The position numbers and the translations under genes are program-made. 8,226 nucleotides of DNA from an uncultured Propionibacteriaceae bacterium (GTDB lineage: Bacteria > Actinomycetota > Actinomycetes > Propionibacteriales > Propionibacteriaceae), in NCBI GenBank assembly GCA_937859105.1, contig CALMAD010000158.1, forward strand, positions 1 through 8,226. Direction: 5' to 3'. Positions within the stretch are counted from its first letter, which is position 1. Every line of letters starts with the position of its first letter. This document shows positions 1 to 6,195 of this stretch, in pieces. A model generated the notes under the pieces. It searched no databases and had not been told where the DNA came from. It saw only the letters and a list, made by a program, of their open reading frames with translations.

Positions 1-87
1 TGAGCGCACCAGGAACGCGCGCTGGAGCGCGGTGATGGTGCGGCCGACCGCGCCGGCGGCGTCCGAACCCACCCGTGAGCACGACAT
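1..87 (-). CDS. N-terminal fragment of an unidentified leftward gene
   Basis: An open frame runs off the left edge. It starts at ATG 87-85 (alternative GTG 72-70) and gives 29 residues beginning MSCSRVGSDAAGAVGRTITA and ending in a basic, helix-like stretch (LQRAFLVRS). The frame has the G/C-rich third positions of its neighbours. No purine-rich ribosome site precedes either start. The amphipathic helix could be the first helix of a small transcriptional regulator, for example of MarR type, and a 14-bp dyad at 95-108 over the likely promoter would suit autoregulation. That identification is a guess. Too little is present to name a family, and the fragment could be spurious. Confidence 0.4.
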   Translation of the reverse strand, partial: MSCSRVGSDAAGAVGRTITALQRAFLVRS

Positions 88-94
88 ATGCCGT

Positions 95-108
95 GGTACT
101 AAAGTACC
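95..108. promoter_or_regulatory. 14-bp dyad, possible operator
   Basis: GGTACTAAAGTACC is a perfect inverted repeat with 6-bp arms (95-100 and 103-108) around a central AA. It lies 8 nt upstream of the ATG of the leftward gene and contains a TACTTT -10-like hexamer on the minus strand (101-106). A repressor bound here would block that promoter. The regulator is unknown; the position is seen, the function is inferred. Confidence 0.4.
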
Positions 109-273
109 GACCTCGTCGTTCGATGGTGCCGAACACCCTCGCCGGGCTGGAGTCCGCGCACCGAAGGGGGCTAGATTTGTTGTCAGCGGTGGTCCGAACG
201 TCAGGCTCGCTGGTCCCGAGCCACCGAACTTGGGGTTGACTCCCTCCATGGTCAATCCCGCACCGTGCGAACA
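109..273. other. Intergenic region without a gene
   Basis: No open frame here has convincing coding character. The region holds two small hairpins: a 6-bp stem GGCTCG/CGAGCC (204-209 with 217-222), and an 8-bp stem with one bulge (233-240 with 251-259). A TAGATT hexamer lies on the plus strand at 172-177. I see no tRNA and no riboswitch that I recognise. It could encode a small RNA ending at the 274-307 hairpin, or simply be a spacer between two leftward genes. Confidence 0.5.
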
Positions 274-307
274 GAACCGCCAGCCCGTCCCCCGAGGCTG
301 GCGGTTC
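274..307 (-). terminator. Hairpin downstream of uppS, probable terminator
   Basis: A perfect 12-bp stem, GAACCGCCAGCC (274-285) with GGCTGGCGGTTC (296-307), encloses a 10-nt loop. It begins 58 nt past the uppS stop in the direction of transcription. No U-tract follows on either strand, which is common for actinobacterial hairpin terminators. It could serve uppS, or a plus-strand RNA reading from the left. Confidence 0.65.
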
Positions 308-365
308 AGCTCGTTAACGGGCGGTGCGCAGAACCGACGGCGCGGTCACCCGACCGGACGCCGCC

Positions 366-1172
366 TCAGCGGCCGTAGCGGCGCTCGCGATTGCCGTACG
401 AGCGCAGGGCGCGCAGGAAGTCGACGCGCCGGAAGTCGGGCCACAGCGCCTCGCAGAAGTAGAACTCGCTGTGCGCCGACTGCCACATGAGGAACCCCGA
501 GAGCCGCTGCTCCCCCGAGGTGCGAATGATCAGATCCGGATCCGGCTGGCCGGCCGTGTAGAGGTGCTCGGCGATGTCGTCGATCTCCAAGGTCTGCGCG
601 AGATCACCGAGCGACGTGCCCCGCGCGGCCTCCTTCGCGAGCAGCGACCGGACGGCGTCCCGCAGCTCGTGCCGCCCCCCGTAGGCCACCGCGACGTTCA
701 CGCGCATGCCCTCCACGGACGCCGTCGCCTCCTGCGCCGCGCGCAGGCTCGCCGCCATCGTGTCGGGCAGCAGCGACAGGTCGCCCACCGGCTTGACGCG
801 CCACCGGCCCGTCGCCGCCAGCTCCTCGACCAGGCCGACGATGACGCCCAGCAGCGGAAGCACCTCCGCGTCCTCGCTGCGGGTGAGGTTCTCGGTGGAC
901 AGCACCCAGAGCGTGACCGTGCCGATGCCGGCCTCATCGCACCACTGGACGAAGTGTTTCAGCTTGTCGGCGCCCGCCTGGTAGCCCACCACGAGGGGCT
1001 GGCCGGGGGCGTTCAGCCGCGCCCAGCGCCGGTTGCCGTCGGCGAGGACGGCCACGTGCCCGGGCAGCCGCGCAGGATCGAGCTCGGCGCGCAGCCGCTG
1101 CTCGTACGTCGAGTACAGCAGCCCCGCCGGATGGAGCCGGTCGGCCCACTCGCGCGTCTTGGCCCACGACAT
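366..1172 (-). CDS. uppS: Short-chain Z-isoprenyl diphosphate synthase (UppS family)
   Basis: This 268-aa cis-prenyltransferase condenses isopentenyl diphosphate onto an allylic primer with Z geometry. Visible family motifs are HVAVLADGNRRWA at 39-51 (catalytic Asp45 in DGNRRW), STEN at 92-95, AYGGRHE at 163-169, and the basic C-terminal block DLIIRTSGEQRLSGF (213-227) followed by WQSAHSEFYF. At the usual GH position it has GY (63-64), and at the chain-length position before LSTEN it has Val90. Both resemble the M. tuberculosis Z-farnesyl diphosphate synthase Rv1086 more than long-chain undecaprenyl synthases, so a short product such as C15 is inferred. Length fits Rv1086 (262 aa). ATG 1172 is chosen because the N-terminus aligns with that protein and because a TACCCT hexamer lies 7 nt upstream. 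The open frame extends upstream to 1478 only because of the GC content. Confidence 0.95.
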   Translation of the reverse strand: MSWAKTREWADRLHPAGLLYSTYEQRLRAELDPARLPGHVAVLADGNRRWARLNAPGQPLVVGYQAGADKLKHFVQWCDEAGIGTVTLWVLSTENLTRSEDAEVLPLLGVIVGLVEELAATGRWRVKPVGDLSLLPDTMAASLRAAQEATASVEGMRVNVAVAYGGRHELRDAVRSLLAKEAARGTSLGDLAQTLEIDDIAEHLYTAGQPDPDLIIRTSGEQRLSGFLMWQSAHSEFYFCEALWPDFRRVDFLRALRSYGNRERRYGR

Positions 1173-1179
1173 GGCCCCC

Positions 1180-1185
1180 AGGGTA
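1180..1185 (-). promoter_or_regulatory. -10 element of uppS (probably leaderless)
   Basis: TACCCT on the minus strand fits the actinobacterial TAnnnT -10. It ends exactly 7 nt before the uppS ATG, so transcription would begin at or next to the start codon. No Shine-Dalgarno sequence is possible in a leaderless transcript. The -35 is weak (CTGCCG at 1204-1209, 18-nt spacer). Confidence 0.6.
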
Positions 1186-1287
1186 GCGGTCGGATGCGCG
1201 CCGCGGCAGAAGCCCCCGGCGCCCCCCGTGCAGGCGCACCCTCCCCCGGACGCCTCCCCCGGCGCCCGCTCGACGCGGACGGCCACG

Positions 1288-2232
1288 TCAGCGAGAAACC
1301 AGGTTCTCCAACGGCTCACCGCGCCGCAGCCGCTCGATGTTGCGGCAGATGAACTCGCCCGCCCCGACCGCGCGTCCGCCGGCGACGTGCGGGGTGATGA
1401 TGCAGTTCGGGGCGTCCCACAGCGGCCCGTCGGCCGGGTACGGCTCGGTGGCCGTGACGTCCAGCGCCGCGCCGCCAAGGCGTCCGGAGCGAAGGGCCGC
1501 GTCGAGGGCGTCCTCGTCGATGGTCGTGCCGCGGCCGACGTTCACGACCCAGGAGATGGGCTTGAGCTGCGCGATCCGCTCGGCATTGAGGGCCTTGTCG
1601 GTCTCGGGCGTCGAGGGAAGCACCATGACCAGCACGTCGGTCTCGGGCAGCAGCTCCGGCAGGGACTCGTCGGTGAACACCTCGAAGCCGGCGCGCTCGC
1701 CGGCCGAGTTCGCCACCCCGCGCACGTGGGCGGACGCCGCCGCGAACAGCTTCGCGGCCGTCTGCCCGATGGACCCGAACCCCCAGATGAGGACGTTCGC
1801 CCCGATCAGCGTGGCGACCCGGTCGTCGGGGTGGAGCGCCCTCCAGGCGCCGAACTCGTCGTGGGCGAAGACGTGCTGCTTCTGCAGCTCCAGCAGCCGA
1901 GGCAGCCGATTCACGCCCGCGAGGGCGAGCGCCAGCGCCACCTCGGAGACCGTCTGGTCGTGGAACCCGCGCCCGTTCGTGATCTGCACGTCGGGCCCGA
2001 AGCCGGCCTTGAAGACGCCGTCCGGCCCCGCCGCCAGCGTCTGCACCCACCGCAGCCGGGAGGCCTCCCGCGCGAGCTGGGTCACCGCGGGCGCGGCGCC
2101 TCCCTCGACGACGGCCGCGTCGGCGTCCAGATGCTCGGGCGGCACCAGCTCACCCGGGTCGACATACACGACGTCGACGCCCTCGGGCGGATCGAACTCG
2201 AACGGGGCCGTGGAGGTGACGAGCAGCTTCAT
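1288..2232 (-). CDS. D-2-hydroxyacid dehydrogenase, NAD(P)-dependent
   Basis: This 314-aa protein belongs to the D-isomer-specific 2-hydroxyacid dehydrogenases, which interconvert 2-oxoacids and D-2-hydroxyacids with NAD(P)H. The Rossmann loop is GFGSIG at 151-156. The catalytic triad is visible as Arg234 (NVGRG), Glu263 (TEPYP) and His282 (TPHVAG). The catalytic domain is split (about 1-100 and the C-terminal end) around the nucleotide-binding domain (about 100-285), as usual. Substrate cannot be read from sequence; glyoxylate/hydroxypyruvate reductase or phosphoglycerate dehydrogenase relatives are possible, but the length is too short for a serA with ACT domain. It lies 24 nt downstream of the COG1331 gene on the same strand, yet has its own TAGGAT hexamer. 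It fills the slot held by a hemolysin III-like gene in M. tuberculosis. Start: ATG 2232. Confidence 0.9.
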   Translation of the reverse strand: MKLLVTSTAPFEFDPPEGVDVVYVDPGELVPPEHLDADAAVVEGGAAPAVTQLAREASRLRWVQTLAAGPDGVFKAGFGPDVQITNGRGFHDQTVSEVALALALAGVNRLPRLLELQKQHVFAHDEFGAWRALHPDDRVATLIGANVLIWGFGSIGQTAAKLFAAASAHVRGVANSAGERAGFEVFTDESLPELLPETDVLVMVLPSTPETDKALNAERIAQLKPISWVVNVGRGTTIDEDALDAALRSGRLGGAALDVTATEPYPADGPLWDAPNCIITPHVAGGRAVGAGEFICRNIERLRRGEPLENLVSR

Positions 2233-2238
2233 GGCCTC

Positions 2239-2244
2239 ATCCTA
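2239..2244 (-). promoter_or_regulatory. -10 element of the dehydrogenase gene
   Basis: TAGGAT on the minus strand ends 6 nt before the ATG at 2232, in the gap after the COG1331 stop codon. The intervening GAGGCC lies too close to the ATG for a good ribosome site, so a leaderless transcript is the better reading. No clear -35 is seen. Read-through from the upstream gene remains possible. Confidence 0.55.
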
Positions 2245-2256
2245 AAGACGGCTCGC

Positions 2257-4401
2257 TCAGGCGCGCGACCAGAGCGCCCGCCGGATGCCCTTGACCGTGG
2301 ACGCCGGCGCGAAGCACGTCTCGCCACGGCAGACGTACACCGTGCCGCCCGTCTCGACGTCGGCGTGCTGGTCGTACTCGGCGTCCACCTGGCCCGCCCC
2401 GCCGATGGACGCGTGCGTGATCTTCGCCTCCTCCGCCTCGCCGGCGGACGCCTCGTCGGAGCGCACCACCGGACGCTGATCGAAGTGGTGGGCGAACCCC
2501 TTCGTGCCGGGCTTGCCGGCCACGATCACCGTGCCGGCCGGGGCCATCCGCCAGGTCGCGACGGCGGCGCGGGACAACGGGCTGCTCGAGGCGTCCACGA
2601 CGACCGCGACGGCCGGCTTCAGGCCCTGACGGGCCTCGTCGGCGATGATCACGTCGGTGAGCGCCGCCGGCGCGAACCGCGGGCCGGCCTCGACGGTGCC
2701 CCACGTGGTCGGGGCAGCGGCGTCGGCTCGTTCGAGGAAGTCGGGCCGGTCGGCGAGCAGCCCGACCACGCGCAGCGCCGACACGAGCGAGCTGGTGCCG
2801 GACGGCGTCGGGTTGTCGGACACGTCGCGCGGGCGCGCGTAGAGCCCCGACGTGGCCGACTCGCGGGCGTCGTAGAAGCCTCCGTCGTCGGCGCCGAAGC
2901 GCTCGATCGCCTGATCGAGCAGCCGGACGGCGTGCTTGAGCCACCCCGCGTCCCCCAGCGCACCCGCGAGGTGGCCGAAGGCGAGGGCGAGGGCCCCGTA
3001 ATCGTCGGCGAACGCGCGCACGGTGGAGACCACCCCGTCGTGGGACGAGCGTCGCAGGCCGCCCTCGGCCCAGTGCAGGGCCCACAGCGTCTCCGCGGAG
3101 TCGCGCGCCAACTCCAGCCACTCCGGCTCGTCGAAGATCAGGGCGGCCTGCACGAGGGCGTCGATCATCCAGCCGTTCCAGGCCGTGACGACCTTGTCGT
3201 CGCGCGGCGGAGCGAAGCGCGTCTGCCGCTCGGCCAGCAGCCGCTCGCAGACGGACGCCAGCCGCTCGGCATCCGGCACCCCGCGCAACTGCAGCGTGGA
3301 CAGCCCGTACTCGAACGTGCCGGTCGTCGTCACGTGAAAGACACCCTCGGCCCATTCCGCGTCCTCCTCGCCGAGGCAGTCGACGAGCAGGTCGTGGTTC
3401 CACACGTAGTAGATGCCCTCATGGGGCATGCCGTGCGCGTCGGCGGAGTCGGCGTCCAGGCTCGCGGCGAACCCGCCGGACGGCACGATCATCTCCCGCT
3501 TCAGCCACGCGACGATGCCGCGCGCGGAGCGCTCGAAGAGCGCGCGCAGGGCCTCGTCGTGACTCGGCGTCCGGCGCCAACCGCGTGCGTACGCGCCGAG
3601 CAGCAGGGCGTTGTCGTACAGCATCTTCTCGAAGTGGGGTACGACCCAGCCCGCGTCGACCGCGTACCGGTGGAACCCGCCGCCGACCTGGTCGTGGACG
3701 CCGCCGCGCGCCATCGCCTCCAGCGTGCGCTGGGCCATGTCGAGACTGGCGGGTTCGCCCTTCACGAGGAGGGCGTCCACCAGCAGCGGCGCCGGGAACT
3801 TCGGCGCGCCGCCGAAGCCGCCGTGCACCAGGTCGAACTCGGCCGACAGCTTGTCCATCGTCTCCCACACGTTGGGCGCCTGCTCGGCGGCCGGAAGCTG
3901 ATTGATCGACGCGAGCTGTTCCACGATGGACGCCGCACTGCCGGTCACCTCGTCGCGCCGGGTGGCCCAGGCATCCGCGAGGGCCTCCACCACCTGCCGG
4001 AACGACGGCATGCCACCGCGGGGCTCCGGCGGGTAGTAGGTGCCCGCGAAGAACGGCTCGCCGTCGGGCGTCGCGAACACGGTCATGGGCCAACCGCCCT
4101 GGCCGGTGAGGGCCTGGGTCGCCCGCATGTAGACGGCGTCGACGTCGGGACGCTCCTCGCGGTCGACCTTGATGGGCACGAAGTGCTCGTTGACGAACCG
4201 CGCGACCTCCGTGTCTTCGAAGGACTCGTGCATCATCACGTGACACCAGTGGCACGCGGAGTAGCCGATCGAGATCAGCAGCGGGACGTCGCGCTTCTTC
4301 GCCGACTCTAGCGCCGCCGAACCCCAGGGCCACCAGTCGATCGGGTTCGACGCGTGCTGCCGCAGGTAGGGGCTGGACGACTTCGCGAGGCGTTGGGGCA
4401 T
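2257..4401 (-). CDS. Thioredoxin-domain protein, COG1331/DUF255 (YyaL/SPATA20 family)
   Basis: This 714-aa protein has the full architecture of the COG1331 family. Residues 1-170 are a thioredoxin-like DUF255 domain, with the family opening SPYLRQHASNPIDWWPW, a CHWC active-site-like motif at 50-53 and the cis-proline motif GGWPM at 102-106. From about 185 to 600 comes an (alpha/alpha)-barrel region like glycan epimerases, with FGGAPKFP (196-202), GGVHDQVGGGFHRYAVD (233-249), VPHFEKMLYDNA (254-265), SLDADSA (314-320) and DDKVVTAWNGW (401-411). The tail carries a second cysteine pair, CRGETC (691-696). Biochemical function is not established for the family; a redox or sugar-related role is often suggested. 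Length is close to M. tuberculosis Rv1084 (about 673 aa), which also lies near mca and uppS. No signal peptide is seen. Start ATG 4401 fits the family N-terminus. Confidence 0.93.
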   Translation of the reverse strand: MPQRLAKSSSPYLRQHASNPIDWWPWGSAALESAKKRDVPLLISIGYSACHWCHVMMHESFEDTEVARFVNEHFVPIKVDREERPDVDAVYMRATQALTGQGGWPMTVFATPDGEPFFAGTYYPPEPRGGMPSFRQVVEALADAWATRRDEVTGSAASIVEQLASINQLPAAEQAPNVWETMDKLSAEFDLVHGGFGGAPKFPAPLLVDALLVKGEPASLDMAQRTLEAMARGGVHDQVGGGFHRYAVDAGWVVPHFEKMLYDNALLLGAYARGWRRTPSHDEALRALFERSARGIVAWLKREMIVPSGGFAASLDADSADAHGMPHEGIYYVWNHDLLVDCLGEEDAEWAEGVFHVTTTGTFEYGLSTLQLRGVPDAERLASVCERLLAERQTRFAPPRDDKVVTAWNGWMIDALVQAALIFDEPEWLELARDSAETLWALHWAEGGLRRSSHDGVVSTVRAFADDYGALALAFGHLAGALGDAGWLKHAVRLLDQAIERFGADDGGFYDARESATSGLYARPRDVSDNPTPSGTSSLVSALRVVGLLADRPDFLERADAAAPTTWGTVEAGPRFAPAALTDVIIADEARQGLKPAVAVVVDASSSPLSRAAVATWRMAPAGTVIVAGKPGTKGFAHHFDQRPVVRSDEASAGEAEEAKITHASIGGAGQVDAEYDQHADVETGGTVYVCRGETCFAPASTVKGIRRALWSRA

Positions 4402-4408
4402 GGCCGCC

Positions 4409-4414
4409 AGCCTA
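4409..4414 (-). promoter_or_regulatory. -10 element of the COG1331 gene (probably leaderless)
   Basis: TAGGCT on the minus strand ends 7 nt before the ATG at 4401 and lies just after the stop codon of the small membrane gene. The same hexamer precedes greA and the small membrane gene. Any -35 would lie inside the upstream coding sequence and is not recognisable. Confidence 0.6.
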
Positions 4415-4420
4415 CTGGGG

Positions 4421-4609
4421 TCAGCGGCGCGGTCCGTCGTCGGCGAACGGGGCGGCGTCGGGACGCTGCTGATCGACCGGCACGTCGATGCGCCGCAACT
4501 GTTTGCGCATGCTGAAGAACAGGAACGTGATCACGAGGCCGAGGATCACGACGAGCAGCAGCGCCGTCCAGCCGGGTGCGACGAGCGCACCGAGGTCGAG
4601 CAGAATCAT
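4421..4609 (-). CDS. Small single-span membrane protein, uncharacterised
   Basis: A 62-aa protein has a short N-terminal segment (MILLDLGALVAPG), one hydrophobic helix at about 15-34 (WTALLLVVILGLVITFLFFS), then a basic stretch (MRKQLRRIDV) and an acidic, proline-containing tail. The positive residues after the helix suggest an N-out, C-in membrane topology. A strong AAGGAGG lies at 4614-4620, 4 nt before ATG 4609. GTG 4612 is in frame but only 1 nt from that site, so the ATG is preferred. It sits directly upstream of the COG1331 gene, the place of Rv1083 (about 88 aa) in M. tuberculosis. No function is known to me; conservation of position suggests a link to mca or the thioredoxin-like neighbour. 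Confidence 0.8.
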   Translation of the reverse strand: MILLDLGALVAPGWTALLLVVILGLVITFLFFSMRKQLRRIDVPVDQQRPDAAPFADDGPRR

Positions 4610-4613
4610 CACT

Positions 4614-4635
4614 CCTCCTTGCCCGGCCCAGCCTA
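4614..4635 (-). promoter_or_regulatory. -10 element and strong ribosome site of the small membrane gene
   Basis: TAGGCT on the minus strand (4630-4635) is followed by a short G-rich leader and AAGGAGG (4614-4620). Transcription would start near 4623, giving a leader of roughly 14 nt. Unlike its neighbours, this gene is therefore set up for Shine-Dalgarno translation. No good -35 is visible. Confidence 0.55.
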
Positions 4636-4679
4636 CCCCCGGACGCCCCTGGCGGCGGAGTCGCTCACGCGCCCCGCGC

Positions 4680-6062
4680 TCAGGCGGCCTCCTCGGCGTC
4701 GGGACGGCGGATGTCGAAGAGCACCCGGACGCACTCGTGCAGACTGAACCCCTCCCCGCCGGCGCGGGGCGCGATCCGGGCGGGGTCGTCTGCCCCGATC
4801 TCCGTCTCGAACGTCGCGATCGGTTCCAACCCGGCGCCGCGGGCCGTGGCGTCCGTCACCACCAGGTGCTCGAGCGTCTCCGCGGAGACGCCGCCGAGCC
4901 AGGCGTCCGACAGCAGGCGTCCGTCGGGGAGCCGCACCTCGAAACGTCGCCACGGGCTCGCGGACCGCGTCAGCGTCAACCCGCCCTCGTGCACCACGAC
5001 GTGATGCCGTCGGCACACCAGGACGAGGTTCTCCAGATCGGTGGGGCCGCCCTCCCGCCCACGTTCCCACCACGGGATCACGTGGTGGGCGTCCAGATGC
5101 CTGGCCTGATGGCAGCCGGGGAACTGGCACACCCCGTGATCGCGGACGCGCAGGGCGCGCCGCTGCGCGCGCGTGGCCAGCCGTTTGGCCCGGCCCATCC
5201 GCAACACCTCGCCATCGGCGGTCAGGACGCCTTGCAGCAACGCCGTGCACGCCAGGCGTCGCGCGACCGCGGGTTCGACCGGACCCTGACCGACGACGTG
5301 ACACGCCCCCGCCTCAAGGGCGCGCCAGGACGACCGCGCCGCGGTATCGGGCGCGGCCGGCACGTCCTCGCCGACCAGGGACTCCGCGCTGACCTGCACC
5401 ACGACCAGCGTGTGGTCGTCAGCCGGCTCGCCCGGCAGGCGGTCGAGATGCCCGGCCGCCACGTCGAGCAGCCCCTGGACGCGATCGAGCGGCTCACCTC
5501 CGTCGTCAGCCCCCCGCCGCGCGGCGGCCTCGACGGCGGCGTCGACCAGCGCCGCCTCCTCCGGCGCCAGGACGATGCTGATGCGCACCATGCCGTCGGC
5601 CGTGCCACGGCTGGAATACCGGCGCCGTTCCACCTGCCTGATCCGCGTGCCCGCGGCCCCCCGGTAGGCCGACACGGTTCTCGCGAGCTGGGACGCCGTC
5701 ATCTCCAGCGCCAGGGCGCACAACTCGGCCTCGGCCAACTCGTCGCTGACCCGCGTCAACTCGCGGACCTTCGAGTAGGAGAGCCGCCCTGCCGCGAACA
5801 ACTCCGACACCACCGGCAGCCCCCGCAGGGCCCGCGCGACCCGCACCTGCTCGCGCGACGCGCTGGCGCCCACCGAACACGCCCAGGCGAGGTAGTGCGC
5901 CGTGGACTTCGCACCCGCGAACGATGCCCACCCCTGCCCGGCGTCGAACTGCCCCACCAGGTGCAGGAACTCGAAATCGAGGCTCGCCCGGCGCGCGGCC
6001 AAGCCCTGAAGCTGCAGACCCATACCCTCCGCGACAAGCGGGTTCATCACGTCATCCGTCAT
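4680..6062 (-). CDS. DUF222 / HNH endonuclease-domain protein (13E12-repeat type)
   Basis: This 460-aa protein has the actinobacterial DUF222-HNH layout: an alpha-helical DUF222 region (about 20-295) followed by an HNH nuclease fold at about 305-360. The HNH core is complete: CQFPGC (Cys312, Cys317), DAHHVIPW (His326, His327), DLENL (Asn345), then CRRHH (Cys350, His353, His354) and HEGG (His358). The cysteines suit a structural zinc; the histidines and Asn suit the metal-dependent nuclease site. DUF222 function is unknown. These genes are multicopy and variably located in actinobacteria. The start is uncertain: ATG 6062 lacks a ribosome site, and in-frame ATG 6047 has a modest GGATGA upstream. 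A hairpin isolates it from mca, and it interrupts an otherwise conserved neighbour pair. It is an orphan, with no methyltransferase or phage gene beside it. Confidence 0.9.
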   Translation of the reverse strand: MTDDVMNPLVAEGMGLQLQGLAARRASLDFEFLHLVGQFDAGQGWASFAGAKSTAHYLAWACSVGASASREQVRVARALRGLPVVSELFAAGRLSYSKVRELTRVSDELAEAELCALALEMTASQLARTVSAYRGAAGTRIRQVERRRYSSRGTADGMVRISIVLAPEEAALVDAAVEAAARRGADDGGEPLDRVQGLLDVAAGHLDRLPGEPADDHTLVVVQVSAESLVGEDVPAAPDTAARSSWRALEAGACHVVGQGPVEPAVARRLACTALLQGVLTADGEVLRMGRAKRLATRAQRRALRVRDHGVCQFPGCHQARHLDAHHVIPWWERGREGGPTDLENLVLVCRRHHVVVHEGGLTLTRSASPWRRFEVRLPDGRLLSDAWLGGVSAETLEHLVVTDATARGAGLEPIATFETEIGADDPARIAPRAGGEGFSLHECVRVLFDIRRPDAEEAA

Positions 6063-6130
6063 AGGAGCATCCCAACACCCGGGTCTGACAGTATTCGTAC
6101 GTTCGTTCTATATATGACCTCATTCGCATG
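6063..6130 (-). promoter_or_regulatory. AT-rich putative promoter region of the HNH gene
   Basis: This is the most AT-rich stretch of the window. On the minus strand it holds TATATA (6109-6114) and TACTGT (6088-6093), either of which could be a -10, giving a leader of about 20-40 nt. GAACGAAC (6101-6108 on the plus strand as GTTCGTTC) provides a CGAAC half-site like those in actinobacterial LexA boxes, but the matching second half is missing. No -35 consensus is visible. Confidence 0.4.
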
Positions 6131-6172
6131 CCAGGACGCCTCCGCGGAGGCGTTTCCGCGGAGGCGTCCTGG
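6131..6172 (-). terminator. Perfect 18-bp hairpin, probable mca terminator
   Basis: CCAGGACGCCTCCGCGGA (6131-6148) pairs perfectly with TCCGCGGAGGCGTCCTGG (6155-6172) around a 6-nt loop. It begins 22 nt beyond the mca stop codon in the direction of transcription and lies upstream of the HNH promoter region. There is no U-tract, as is usual in GC-rich actinobacteria. The left arm plus loop also forms a separate 18-nt palindrome (6136-6153), so two competing folds exist. Confidence 0.75.
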
Positions 6173-6195
6173 GTCGGGTGGTCGGTCGGGCGGTC
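6172..6195. repeat. Tandem 12-nt G-rich direct repeat
   Basis: Two adjacent 12-nt units, GGTCGGGTGGTC (6172-6183) and GGTCGGGCGGTC (6184-6195), differ at one base. They span the gap between the mca terminator hairpin and the mca stop codon, and the second unit overlaps that stop. The plus strand carries several closely spaced GG/GGG runs. Confidence 0.6.

Noticed and set aside
236..241. TTGACT resembling a -35 element
   Set aside because: No -10-like hexamer lies 16-19 nt downstream and no plus-strand gene follows; it also forms part of a small hairpin.
32..490. 152-aa plus-strand open frame at the left
   Set aside because: Arg/Pro-rich without motifs, runs across the uppS terminator hairpin and into antisense of uppS, and has no ribosome site.
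324..1352. 342-aa plus-strand open frame antisense to uppS
   Set aside because: No recognisable motif; the opposite strand holds a complete prenyltransferase.
1033..4311. 1092-aa plus-strand open frame antisense to the dehydrogenase and COG1331 genes
   Set aside because: It has low-complexity Arg/Gly/Pro/His-rich composition with no family motif, and covers two clear genes on the other strand. High GC removes stop codons from this frame.
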